Origin: JAKFWF01 sp031374115
GTDB lineage: Bacteria > Pseudomonadota > Alphaproteobacteria > Rhizobiales > Hyphomicrobiaceae
Direction of reading: 5' to 3'
Length of the DNA: 24,188 bases
Assembly (NCBI GenBank): GCA_031374115.1
Contig: JANMNO010000186.1
Location: 1 to 24,188 of the forward strand
Shown: positions 16,744 through 23,568 of the stretch, in pieces
Layout: each line of letters begins with the position of its first letter
How positions within the stretch are numbered: position 1 is the stretch's first letter
Notes under the pieces: generated by a model
Databases searched by the model: none
The model's input: the letters and a program-made list of their open reading frames with translations, nothing else
What the model was told of the DNA's origin: nothing
Position numbers and translations under genes: made by a program

Positions 16744-16958
16744 TCACCTCGTCGCTCTCTTGGGCCGCTCGCTTCGCTCCTGTTCGAGCTTGCGTGCAAT
16801 CGCCGTAAGGGCGTGCCGCAAAGTAGCTCTTCGACCACTGGTGTTTGCCGTCGTAGCGCGCGGTCTCTGCGATGTAGTACTTGCCCGCCTCCAGCTTCAC
16901 GGTCCATCCGCCGAGTGTGAAGACGGTGGGTTCGACTTTCTTTTAGCATGTCAGTCAT
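16744..16958 (-). pseudogene. Small conserved-type gene broken by two frameshifts
   Basis: Three consecutive minus-strand frames join into one plausible protein. From ATG 16958 the first frame gives MTDMLK; dropping one A from the AAAA run near 16943 moves into KKVEPTVFTLGGWTVKLEAG and KYYIAETARYDGKHQWSKSY; a second shift near 16823 continues as TLRHALTAIARKLEQERSER and ends PKRATR before TGA at 16744-16746. The joined product of about 70 residues looks like the short hypothetical proteins seen beside DUF3768 genes in rhizobial accessory DNA (from memory). Function unknown. Its first ATG overlaps the end of the upstream DUF3768 remnant, consistent with a former operon. Two base-call errors are the alternative. 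Confidence 0.62.
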
Positions 16959-17241
16959 GCTCCGCTAGAAGTAGCGTCGGGATGAGACATGTTTTCGTCG
17001 GATCGCTCGGGCCTTCTGAACCGTTCTCGAGTTTCAGATCGTAATAGTCGAATTTGAAGATGCACTTCACTCCATCAACTGCGAACGCTCCGAAGTCGTG
17101 CTCGCCGTGCGGATCGGTATCGCCAGCGAAACCTGGAGTTATTGCCGCGTGGAACGCGTAGAGGCATGGGCCCGACCAAAGCCGGACGGCCGAGACGCGA
17201 CAGATGATAGACAGGTATAAAACAGGTATGATTGTTACCAA
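16951..17241 (-). pseudogene. DUF3768 protein remnant
   Basis: The last 57 residues contain the DUF3768 signature: GDTDPHGEHDFGAFAVDG, then KFDYYDLKLENGSEGPSDP, then TKTCLIPTLLLAEHD at the C-terminus. The preceding 40 residues (VTIIPVLYLSIICRVSAVRL and on) do not match the usual N-terminal half, and no good ribosome binding site precedes the first codon, so the gene appears truncated or scrambled at its 5' side. DUF3768 has no established function and is common on plasmids and islands of Alphaproteobacteria. The stop overlaps the start of the frameshifted gene at 16958. Confidence 0.68.
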
Positions 17242-17363
17242 TTGAGCGGCTCGGCTTTAGCGCGGGGCGGTAACACGCCAAAAACCGGCTTGCAAAATAA
17301 CATAACTCCCGCATCGTCCATTTTGTCGCACGTGATTCGGTCGGCGATATAGGGAGAAAACAA

Positions 17364-17627
17364 ATGGTGTTCACACCCGAAACGATTTTGATTTGGCTGG
17401 TTATCGGCGCGGTCGCGGGCTGGCTTGCTGGTCAAGTAATGCAGGGCACGGGGTACGGTCTTGTTGGCGATATAATCATCGGAATTCTTGGGGCCGTCGT
17501 TGCCGGTTATTTGTTTCCGGTACTCGGTATCCGACTCGGTAGTGGCATGGTCTCGGCTATCGTCGCGGCCACAATCGGTGCCATTGTTCTGTTGTTCGCC
17601 GCGCGTATGATACGCCGAGCGACCTAG
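17364..17627 (+). CDS. GlsB/YeaQ/YmgE family stress-associated membrane protein
   Basis: 87 residues from ATG 17364 with AGGGAGAAAA just before it. Three hydrophobic glycine-rich helices are clear: ILIWLVIGAVAGWLAGQVM, then GYGLVGDIIIGILGAVVAGY, then VSAIVAATIGAIVLLFAARM, with a basic end (RRAT). WxxxGxxAGWLAGxxM followed by GDxxxGxxGAxxxGxxF is the family signature (formerly 'transglycosylase-associated'). These are inner-membrane proteins raised under stress in several bacteria; the molecular role is unclear. The gene is intact among decayed neighbours. Confidence 0.9.
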   Translation: MVFTPETILIWLVIGAVAGWLAGQVMQGTGYGLVGDIIIGILGAVVAGYLFPVLGIRLGSGMVSAIVAATIGAIVLLFAARMIRRAT

Positions 17628-17638
17628 CGCCAAGAACA

Positions 17639-17660
17639 GCCCCATCTTTTCAGATGGGGC
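17639..17660 (+). terminator. Hairpin after the GlsB-family gene
   Basis: GCCCCATC (17639-17646) pairs perfectly with GATGGGGC (17653-17660) around TTTTCA, starting 11 bases after the stop at 17627. The following bases are not T-rich, so it may be a weak terminator or a 3' stabilising hairpin. Confidence 0.5.
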
Positions 17661-17665
17661 GACCC

Positions 17666-18150
17666 TCACAGTTTACGCAATTTCAATGTCGGGCCTTTGT
17701 CGGCGCAAAAGCCGGCAAAGCCCAAGATCGAGCCATCGTCAAATCTCAGCGGTATGCAGACCCTTTCGGCCATGATGCCGCGTTTGCTAATCCCGATGCC
17801 AGCTCACGCCCCATGTCGACGGGTATGCCAAGCGCCTGTACCGCTTCGTGCTCGTGTTCGAGCTTTGCAATATATGTCTTGGCGTCAAACGGCATCGGTT
17901 CGCTGGTTTTGTTCGCTGACTTCGCAGTCAGGAAATGACCGGCAATACTACCAGCCGCCTCCTTGGCGTGCCCGATCGAAGCCCTGTCAGGATGCGGTTT
18001 ACCGCCCGCTCCGATATAGTCCATCTCGGCATGAAGTTCACGATTCTCGTGTCCTTCATGCCGCTGGCGTTGGCGAACATCATGGCGTGGATCGGATCGA
18101 TAGGCTTGGCCGGAACCGTGGACTTGGATCCGCGAAGTCAAAGACCTCAA
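17666..18150 (-). pseudogene. Frameshifted remnant of an unrecognised protein
   Basis: The minus-strand frame from about 18150 gives a protein-like sequence from MDYIGAGGKPHPDRASIGHA through MPFDAKTYIAKLEHEHEAVQ to GIPVDMGRELASG. Near 17795 a one-base shift leads into IGISKRGIMAERVCIPLRFD and DGSILGFAGFCADKGPTLKL, ending RKL before TGA at 17666-17668. Both parts look coding, and they join smoothly if one base is restored. The tail (R-x-x-I-P-L-R-x-x-D-G-x-I-x-G-F-x-G) resembles the end of small domains that bind nucleotides or DNA, but I cannot name a family. A short separate ORF from ATG 17773 (35 residues) is the alternative reading. Confidence 0.4.
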
Positions 18151-18255
18151 GCGCCAAGATAGCTCTGATCGATTTTGCCAGAGCCGGTGCTCCCAACACC
18201 TTTGTCCACTTTCGCCCGCCGGAAGGACGATCGATACCAGTCCTACTCAAAACAA

Positions 18256-18280
18256 AACCCCAGCTATATTGGCTGGGGTT
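18256..18280. terminator. Bidirectional rho-independent terminator
   Basis: AACCCCAGC (18256-18264) pairs with GCTGGGGTT (18272-18280), a 9-bp stem with a 7-base loop. On the plus strand it is followed by AATTTTTC; on the minus strand by TTGTTTTGAG. No certain gene ends immediately upstream on either side; it may have served the decayed minus-strand gene or a lost neighbour. Confidence 0.75.
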
Positions 18281-18540
18281 AATTTTTCGAAGTTACAACA
18301 CAGGAAAGCAGGCGCTGTATCCGGGGGGGCCGGTCGACGCCTACTTTCGACCCAGCTGAATGGGTCAGCGAGTGCACTCGCACCTGAACGATAACGTGAC
18401 TTCCCTCATTAAGTTCCCGACAAAAATCCTCAGGTATCGTCGGCTTGATCTAGACTCACCAAGGTGGCAGAATTTCGTGTAGCGCTCGACTGCGTCTAAA
18501 CCTTCTTTTTCCAGACGAGCTTAGAGCTGGTCCTGTTTGT
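18281..18540. other. Region without a supported gene
   Basis: No convincing reading frame on either strand. The one structured element is a perfect 14-base palindrome GCGAGTGCACTCGC at 18368-18381. Confidence 0.5.
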
Positions 18541-18693
18541 ATGAACAGAAACGCTGCTTCTAGTGCAGCCCACGGTAGGTTTTCTGCCGGGCCTTTACCG
18601 ACCTTGGCAACGCCGCGCAAGCGTGTCAGCAAAACGGCACCAAAGAAAAGTGCGGCGACAAACCGCGTCAAAAAGCCGAGCAAGAAAAAATGA
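18541..18693 (+). CDS. Possible 50-residue lysine-rich peptide
   Basis: ATG 18541 to TGA 18691-18693 encodes a strongly basic sequence with a C-terminal half TPRKRVSKTAPKKSAATNR followed by VKKPSKKK, like the disordered basic tails of DNA-binding proteins. There is no clear ribosome binding site, and the frame is open upstream to 18454, so it may be the tail of a decayed longer gene. The minus-strand frame over the same bases (18456-18728) is also open. Real coding status is doubtful. Confidence 0.3.
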   Translation: MNRNAASSAAHGRFSAGPLPTLATPRKRVSKTAPKKSAATNRVKKPSKKK

Positions 18694-18739
18694 TGACCAC
18701 GTGCACCGTATCCCACGATCAGAGCCATCGTGGATCGCG

Positions 18740-18770
18740 GTTGTCCTACATTTCGAAAATGTAGGACAAC
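18740..18770. repeat. Perfect inverted repeat, 14-bp arms, 3-base loop
   Basis: Left arm GTTGTCCTACATTT (18740-18753) and right arm AAATGTAGGACAAC (18757-18770) are exact complements around CGA. No T-run follows on either strand, so it is not a normal terminator. It could be a regulator operator, a cruciform-forming site or an element end. Confidence 0.85.
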
Positions 18771-18781
18771 AAGGGCTTTGT

Positions 18782-18869
18782 ATCGGCCAAATCATCGGCC
18801 AAAAGCCCCTGCCGAGTTCTGGAACGGTTCGCAAGATCAAACGCATACACGTCACGAAGATCGGCCAAA
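18782..18869 (+). repeat. Three copies of ATCGGCCAAA
   Basis: The decamer occurs at 18782-18791, 18794-18803 and 18860-18869. The first two lie inside a stem formed by GGGCTTT (18773-18779) and AAAGCCC. TTTGTATC beside copy one is echoed as the complement GATACAAA twice at about 18887-18906. No gene is supported here. Confidence 0.6.
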
Positions 18870-18970
18870 AGTAGCGGAATCGGGTAGATACAAACGTCGG
18901 ATACAAAAGCGTTATATGCAACACTTCGTATCAGATAGCTATGCAGCGATGCCACATCACCGGGCTCCCA

Positions 18971-20182
18971 TCATACAGCCTTGACTAGGCGTCGGCTTTG
19001 GACAACCAATAGACTAAGAAGTGCGATGGTCGTAACACTCGCTCCGGCCAGAAACGTCATGCGCGGTCCAAAGGCATCCCACAAGCCGCCGGCAATGACG
19101 CTGGCGATCAACATGGCAACGCCGAGTATCAGATTGAAGATGCCGAACGCCGTTCCGCGCAATTCTTCTGGGGCGGTATCGGCTACCAAGGTTGCGAACA
19201 GACCTTGGGTCAGGCCCATATGCAGCCCCCAGAACACGACACCGAGAAGCGCCACCCAAACCGTTGTGCCGAACGCCAGAATGAGATCGGCGACAATCAG
19301 CATCGCGATACCAAAAATCAAAATACCATGACGGCCGATGCGATCCGACAAAGCTCCTGCCGGGTACGAGACCAGCGCATAGACGATATTCATCACTACC
19401 ATGATCGCCGGGACGAGCGCGATGGGCAGACCAACCGCCTGCGCTTTCAAGATCAAGAACGCTTCGCTGAACCGCGCCAAGGTGAACACGCTGGCGATGG
19501 CAACAATCGACCAAAATGCACTGGAAAACCTTTTCGCATCACGCCATTGCAAACTTGGCTTGTTAGGCGCAGCGGCAGACTTCTTTGCGGGTTCCTCCAC
19601 GCCATAGACCATCAACGCAAAGGCTATAAATGCCGGGATCACCGCGATCCAAAACACCAGCTTGAAGTTGTTTGCAGTCAGCAGCATCAGACCGATGGCG
19701 AGCAGCGGGCCAACGAACGCGCCGATGGTGTCAAGTGACTGACGCAGACCAAAGCTCGCGCCTCTTATATGCTCTGGCGCAATATCGGCCACCAGCGCAT
19801 CACGCGGCGCACCGCGAATGCCCTTGCCGATGCGGTCGACAAAGCGCGCACCGATCAACCACTCGACATTGGGCGCCAGCGGAAAGACCGGCTTGATAAA
19901 GGCCGCCATCCCGTAGCCGATAACCGCGAGCAGTTTGCGTTTGCCGATCCAATCCGAAATCGCACCGGAGAACACTTTGGTGATCATCGCCGTTGCTTCG
20001 GCAATGCCTTCGATGAACCCAACTGTCATCATCGAGGTGCCAAGCACGCTGACCAGGTAGATGGGCAGCAACGCATGGATCATCTCGGATGAGATATCCA
20101 TGAACATGCTGACGAAGCCGAGTGCCCATACGCCGCGCGGGATTTGTTTGAGGGCACTAAGCCGGGCGGGCACCATCGGCAT
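18971..20182 (-). CDS. MFS transporter of the metal resistance cassette
   Basis: 403 residues from ATG 20182, an inner-membrane 12-helix protein. Motif A appears twice, as GAISDWIGKRKLL after helix 2 and GALSDRIGRHGIL in the second half, along with VDRIGKGIRGAPRDALVADI, typical of a group of MFS proteins that travel with metal resistance genes. RFVDRIGKG and the FGLRQSLDTIGAFVGP motif are conserved in that group. The substrate is unknown; export of a metal-chelate or other toxicant is a guess. It lies 20 bases downstream of the merR-type gene on the same strand, so the two are probably one operon under the regulator's own promoter. Confidence 0.87.
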   Translation of the reverse strand: MPMVPARLSALKQIPRGVWALGFVSMFMDISSEMIHALLPIYLVSVLGTSMMTVGFIEGIAEATAMITKVFSGAISDWIGKRKLLAVIGYGMAAFIKPVFPLAPNVEWLIGARFVDRIGKGIRGAPRDALVADIAPEHIRGASFGLRQSLDTIGAFVGPLLAIGLMLLTANNFKLVFWIAVIPAFIAFALMVYGVEEPAKKSAAAPNKPSLQWRDAKRFSSAFWSIVAIASVFTLARFSEAFLILKAQAVGLPIALVPAIMVVMNIVYALVSYPAGALSDRIGRHGILIFGIAMLIVADLILAFGTTVWVALLGVVFWGLHMGLTQGLFATLVADTAPEELRGTAFGIFNLILGVAMLIASVIAGGLWDAFGPRMTFLAGASVTTIALLSLLVVQSRRLVKAV

Positions 20183-20202
20183 TCAGTTCTCCAAGCTGCT
20201 GG

Positions 20203-20628
20203 TCAATGTTCGTCGTGCAGGCAATGTTCGTGATGCGCCAGCACATCGATGATGCGGCATTGGGCAACCGTTCCTTTGGCGCATTGCTTGATCATGCGTG
20301 ACACTTCGGTTTTGAGCGCCGTTAGGCGCTCGATCCGACTGTTGATATCGGCAAGGTGGCGCTGCGCGATGGCATCCACTTCCCGGCAAGGACGTTTGGG
20401 ATCATCGGATAAGGCGAGCAGCTGCTGGATGTCTTCGATTTCGAAGCCGAGCTCGCGGGCATGACGGATGAAGCGCAGACGGCGCACGGCCGCTTCGCCG
20501 TAGAGCCGGCGATTGCTGTCCGAACGTTCGGGTGATGGCAACAACCCGATGCTTTCATAGTAGCGAATGGTCGGAACTTTGACGCCAGCCGCCTGGGCGA
20601 GCGCTCCAATCGCAAATGATCCCGTCAT
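20203..20628 (-). CDS. MerR family metal-responsive regulator (CadR/PbrR/ZntR type)
   Basis: 141 residues from ATG 20628 (MTGSFAIGALAQAAGV). The winged helix-turn-helix is GALAQAAGVKVPTIRYYESI followed by GLLPSPERSDSNRRLYGEAA. A dimerisation helix comes next, with RPCREVDAIAQRHL holding the first metal-binding Cys (about residue 83), and MIKQCAKGTVAQCRIIDVL the second and third. The end is His-rich (AHHEHCLHDEH), as in CadR-like cadmium/zinc/lead sensors. It should bind the dyad in the divergent promoter of the P1B ATPase gene and, on binding metal, activate it. Metal specificity cannot be fixed from sequence; Cd/Pb/Zn are the likely set. Confidence 0.91.
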   Translation of the reverse strand: MTGSFAIGALAQAAGVKVPTIRYYESIGLLPSPERSDSNRRLYGEAAVRRLRFIRHARELGFEIEDIQQLLALSDDPKRPCREVDAIAQRHLADINSRIERLTALKTEVSRMIKQCAKGTVAQCRIIDVLAHHEHCLHDEH

Positions 20629-20643
20629 GCCCAAAGATTCCTC

Positions 20644-20674
20644 TTGATGCTCTAGTCACTGGAGGACGTAGCGT
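20644..20674 (+). promoter_or_regulatory. MerR-type promoter/operator of the P1B ATPase gene
   Basis: A -35 element TTGATG (20644-20649) and a weak -10 TAGCGT (20669-20674) are separated by 19 bases, the long spacing that needs MerR-type twisting. Within it lies the near-perfect dyad CTCTAGT-C-ACTGGAG (20650-20664), six of seven positions symmetric. It sits between the divergent merR and ATPase genes. Confidence 0.75.
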
Positions 20675-20717
20675 TCGCTCCAACAACGCAAGACCTATGA
20701 ATTGGAGCAGCTGCCGC

Positions 20718-22874
20718 ATGAACGATTTGACACCCACCCAAAGTCGTTTCCGTGTGAGCGGGATGGATTGTGGCTCCTGCGCTACCAAAATCGAGACGGC
20801 GGTACGTCGCATCGACGGTGTCGACAATGTCGTAGTCTCGGTTGCCGCCGGAACCATGAATGTGACGCATCGCGGCGATGCAAACATAGCAGATGTAATC
20901 ACCAAGGCCGTAACAGCGCTTGGCTATACTGCCGCAGTCTTGCCGCCACGAGCGAGAAGTAACGATGATCACAGTCACGATCATGGCGCACCACATGAGG
21001 GTCCATGGTGGCAAAGCCCGAAAGTGCAACTGACGCTTGTCTGTGGCGCAGCGATCGTGGCTGCTTATGGTATTTCTAAACTTTCTCCAACCATCGGCTC
21101 GTGGGCATTCATCGCCGCCATGGCGGTAGGTCTGGTGCCGATTGCGCAGCGCGCATTTCAAGCAACGCGTGCCGGCACGCCCTTCTCAATCGAAATGCTC
21201 ATGACCATTGCAGCGGTTGGCGCCGTGCTCATCGGCGCGGCTGAAGAAGCTGCAGCGGTTGTTTTCCTTTTCCTCATTGGTGAATTGCTGGAAGGAGTTG
21301 CAGCAGGCCGCGCCCGTGCCAGCATCAAGTCGCTCACTACGCTCGTGCCCAAGACCGCGCAGTTGGAACAAGACGGAGTCACATCCGAAGTCGCTGCTGA
21401 CAAACTTGTGGTTGGTTCAATCATTTTGGTTCGTCCCGGTGATCGCTTGCCAGCCGATGGTGAAATCCTCAGCGGCGAAAGCTCCATCGATGAAGCACCT
21501 GTCACGGGTGAATCTACGCCCAAACGCAAACGCGCTCGCGACCTGGTGTTCGCTGGCACCATCAATCTCGACGGCGCAATCCGTGTGCGTGTGACTGCCG
21601 CAGCAGCCGACAACACCATCGCGCGCGTCGTGCGGCTCGTTGAAGAAGCACAGGAATCCAAAGCGCCAACCGAGCGTTTCATAGAACGCTTCTCACGTTA
21701 CTACACGCCCGCCGTATTGGCGCTTGCCGCACTTGTTGCCATCGTTCCTCCCCTTCTCTTGGGTGGCTTATGGAGCGCGTGGATCTACAAAGGCCTCGCC
21801 ATTCTGCTTATCGGCTGTCCCTGCGCTCTGGTCATTTCAACTCCGGCAGCGATAGCAGCGGGTCTCTCATCGGGTGCGCGCCGCGGCCTGCTCATGAAGG
21901 GCGGCACCGTTCTGGAATCCGCGCGCACCATCACAATGGTCGCCTTTGACAAAACGGGAACGCTCACCGAAGGCCGCCCGAAGGTGACGGATGTCATCCC
22001 TGGCTCAAAAAGTGAAGCAGACGTGCTCACCATTGCCGCCGCGCTTGAGACAGGCTCGAACCATCCGCTTGCCAAGGCCATCCTTGCGCGCGCGGCCGAA
22101 GATAAAATTGTAGTCCCCGCTGTCTCAGCTGCTTCTGCCATTGGCGGCAAAGGCATCCTCGGCACTTTTGCTGGCGCTGAATATTTCTTTGGCTCGGTGC
22201 AAGCCGCAAGCGATCGCGGTGCCAATCTTGCTGCTATCAACGAACGCATTGTGTCTTTGAACGATGAAGGGAAGACCGTTTCTATTTTACTCGCTGGGAC
22301 AGAACTTGCTGGCGTGATTGCCATGCGTGACGAGCCACGCGCCGATGCCAAAGCAGGTATCGCCGCACTCACCGCGCAAGGTATCGGCGCGGTAATGCTC
22401 ACTGGCGATAATCGGCGCACCGCAGAAGCGATTGCGCGCAATCTGGGCATGGAAGCCAAAGCTGAATTGCTCCCCGATGATAAGCTGCGCATCGTGCAAG
22501 AGCTCCAGCGCTCCAGCAAAATTGTTGCCAAGGTCGGTGATGGCATCAATGACGCACCGGCCCTGGCCGCTGCCGATATCGGTATTGCGATGGGGGGCGG
22601 AACCGATGTCGCACTCGAGACAGCAGACGCCGCGATCCTGCATGGCCGCGTTGGCGATGTTGCAGAGATGATCGATCTGTCGCGCAGGACGATGACGAAT
22701 ATCCATCAGAACATCGTCATCGCGCTTAGTCTCAAGGCCGTGTTCTTGGTAACCACCATCGTCGGCATCACAGGTCTGTGGCCCGCCATCCTTGCCGATA
22801 CCGGTGCAACCGTCCTCGTCACGCTGAATGCGTTGCGGCTGCTGCAACTGGGTCCTTCAACGTCGCGCCTTTGA
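20718..22874 (+). CDS. cadA: Heavy-metal P1B-type ATPase (CadA/ZntA family)
   Basis: 718 residues from ATG 20718 (ATG 20697 is an alternative). An N-terminal HMA metal-binding domain has GMDCGSCATKIE (Cys 18 and 21), then a His/Asp-rich linker (DDHSHDHGAPHEGP). Transmembrane and cytoplasmic signatures follow: the actuator TGES (VTGESTPK), the CPC metal-transport motif IGCPCALVIST, the phosphorylation site FDKTGTLTEGRPK, the HP motif SNHPLAKAI, MLTGDNRRTAEAI and VGDGINDAPALA. This set is that of the Zn/Cd/Pb exporters of the inner membrane. The linker histidines fit soft-metal loading. It is controlled by the divergent MerR protein through the promoter at 20644-20674. The 3' end is overlapped on the other strand by an RND remnant. 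Confidence 0.95.
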   Translation: MNDLTPTQSRFRVSGMDCGSCATKIETAVRRIDGVDNVVVSVAAGTMNVTHRGDANIADVITKAVTALGYTAAVLPPRARSNDDHSHDHGAPHEGPWWQSPKVQLTLVCGAAIVAAYGISKLSPTIGSWAFIAAMAVGLVPIAQRAFQATRAGTPFSIEMLMTIAAVGAVLIGAAEEAAAVVFLFLIGELLEGVAAGRARASIKSLTTLVPKTAQLEQDGVTSEVAADKLVVGSIILVRPGDRLPADGEILSGESSIDEAPVTGESTPKRKRARDLVFAGTINLDGAIRVRVTAAAADNTIARVVRLVEEAQESKAPTERFIERFSRYYTPAVLALAALVAIVPPLLLGGLWSAWIYKGLAILLIGCPCALVISTPAAIAAGLSSGARRGLLMKGGTVLESARTITMVAFDKTGTLTEGRPKVTDVIPGSKSEADVLTIAAALETGSNHPLAKAILARAAEDKIVVPAVSAASAIGGKGILGTFAGAEYFFGSVQAASDRGANLAAINERIVSLNDEGKTVSILLAGTELAGVIAMRDEPRADAKAGIAALTAQGIGAVMLTGDNRRTAEAIARNLGMEAKAELLPDDKLRIVQELQRSSKIVAKVGDGINDAPALAAADIGIAMGGGTDVALETADAAILHGRVGDVAEMIDLSRRTMTNIHQNIVIALSLKAVFLVTTIVGITGLWPAILADTGATVLVTLNALRLLQLGPSTSRL

Positions 22875-22917
22875 TGATGGCGTAAATCGCAGGGATGACG
22901 ACTAGCGTCAGGATGCT
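22819..22917 (-). pseudogene. C-terminal tail of an RND efflux pump
   Basis: On the minus strand the frame reads SILTLVVIPAIYAIIKG and on to a TGA at 22819-22821, 33 codons in all. This matches the last membrane helix of CzcA/CusA/AcrB-type proteins. The tail runs into the antisense of the 3' end of the P1B ATPase gene, so in the source DNA the two genes were convergent and overlapping. Everything upstream of codon SIL is missing: the frame meets unrelated sequence at 22917. A metal RND pump is the natural neighbour, hence likely but not proven. Confidence 0.68.
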
Positions 22918-22939
22918 TTCGGGTTATGAACCTGACGAG
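22916..22939 (-). pseudogene. Short match to initiator tRNA-Met anticodon arm
   Basis: The minus strand reads CTCGTCAGGTTCATAACCCG followed by AAAG. From memory, alphaproteobacterial initiator tRNA has CTCGTCAGGCTCATAACCTG followed by AAGG, three differences in 24. The CAT anticodon is centred in a seven-base loop (TTCATAA), and four of five stem pairs hold. Neither the D arm nor the T arm is present. It abuts the RND tail exactly. Confidence 0.45.
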
Positions 22940-23058
22940 TGTTAGTGGAATACGTATTGGCTTCGGTCGATACCACTTAAAACCAATCTGGATGGTACCC
23001 AGGCGGTACCCATGAGGGACTGCAAAATTTCACTATCGCCATAGAACGTTGAAATAGG
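22940..23058. other. Intergenic sequence next to tRNA scar
   Basis: No gene supported. Contains two GGTACC sites (about 22993 and 23005) close to the one in the tRNA-His fragment. Confidence 0.4.
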
Positions 23059-23103
23059 TGGTACCGCTGCCCCGGCTTGAACGGGGGACCCCTAGATCCA
23101 CAA
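23059..23103 (-). pseudogene. 3' half of a tRNA-His(GTG) gene, att-like scar
   Basis: On the minus strand the geometry is canonical from the anticodon loop to CCA: loop TTGTGGA (23103-23097) with anticodon GTG, stem strand TCTAG, five-base variable loop GGGTC, T arm CCCCG-TTCAAGC-CGGGG, acceptor strand CAGCGGT, discriminator A (A73) and CCA (23061-23059). The matching 5' anticodon strand (CTAGA expected) is absent: the bases just 5' are TCTGC, and no D arm or 5' acceptor strand follows. The 45-base piece is therefore a copied or severed 3' half, as produced when an element integrates in a tRNA gene. Confidence 0.82.
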
Positions 23104-23568
23104 GCAGAGACTGATTCAATGAAATCAATGCTCATTCTGACTCTCGGCCCGGTTTCGCCGGGATGACTGCTCAATCGGTTAGCAATAGAGTCAGAAAGGA
23201 AGGCAGGCGCGTCGATCGCGGTGGTACCACGATCCGTCAGCCCATGCCTCAGCTGCGGACATAGTGCGGCTGCCCGACGCGCTTCGGCCGCTGCACCTCC
23301 GATCGCGTCGACAATCGATCCGTACCCCTCCGGCAGCCCCGGGCCATCTACGGACACTCGGTAAATCCTGTAAAGTGCAGCGCACCATCGCAATTTCGAG
23401 GCACTAGTGCGATCACCCGGCTTTTCGCTATCGCAGGGATGCTTTGAGGCATAGATTAGCCTCTGCTCAACTGGGGTGCGATATCACTTCATTTACGTGA
23501 TCATCGCAGTTGTGGGTTTCTTACTGATGGCACTTCAGGTGTGGTCGAAGGGCCCGAGAGGTGATCGA
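23104..23568. other. Region without a supported gene
   Basis: About 465 bases between the tRNA fragment and the solute-binding protein gene. A minus-strand frame is open across much of it (to 23393) but runs straight through the tRNA fragment and has no recognisable pattern. Local symmetry includes CCCGG-TTTCG-CCGGG at 23148-23162 and GTGGTACCAC at about 23221-23230. No integrase is visible; it would have to lie outside the window. Confidence 0.5.

Noticed and set aside
17697..18359. Plus-strand open frame of 220 residues
   Set aside because: It reads through a hairpin terminator at 18256-18280 and lacks protein-like pattern; the minus-strand remnant explains the region better.
18563..18874. 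Plus-strand open frame of 103 residues over the palindrome
   Set aside because: It overlaps the perfect inverted repeat and repeated decamers, has competing open frames on both strands and no family pattern.
22977..23393. Minus-strand open frame of 138 residues
   Set aside because: It runs directly through the tRNA-His fragment and across the presumed junction, has no recognisable pattern and no clear ribosome binding site.
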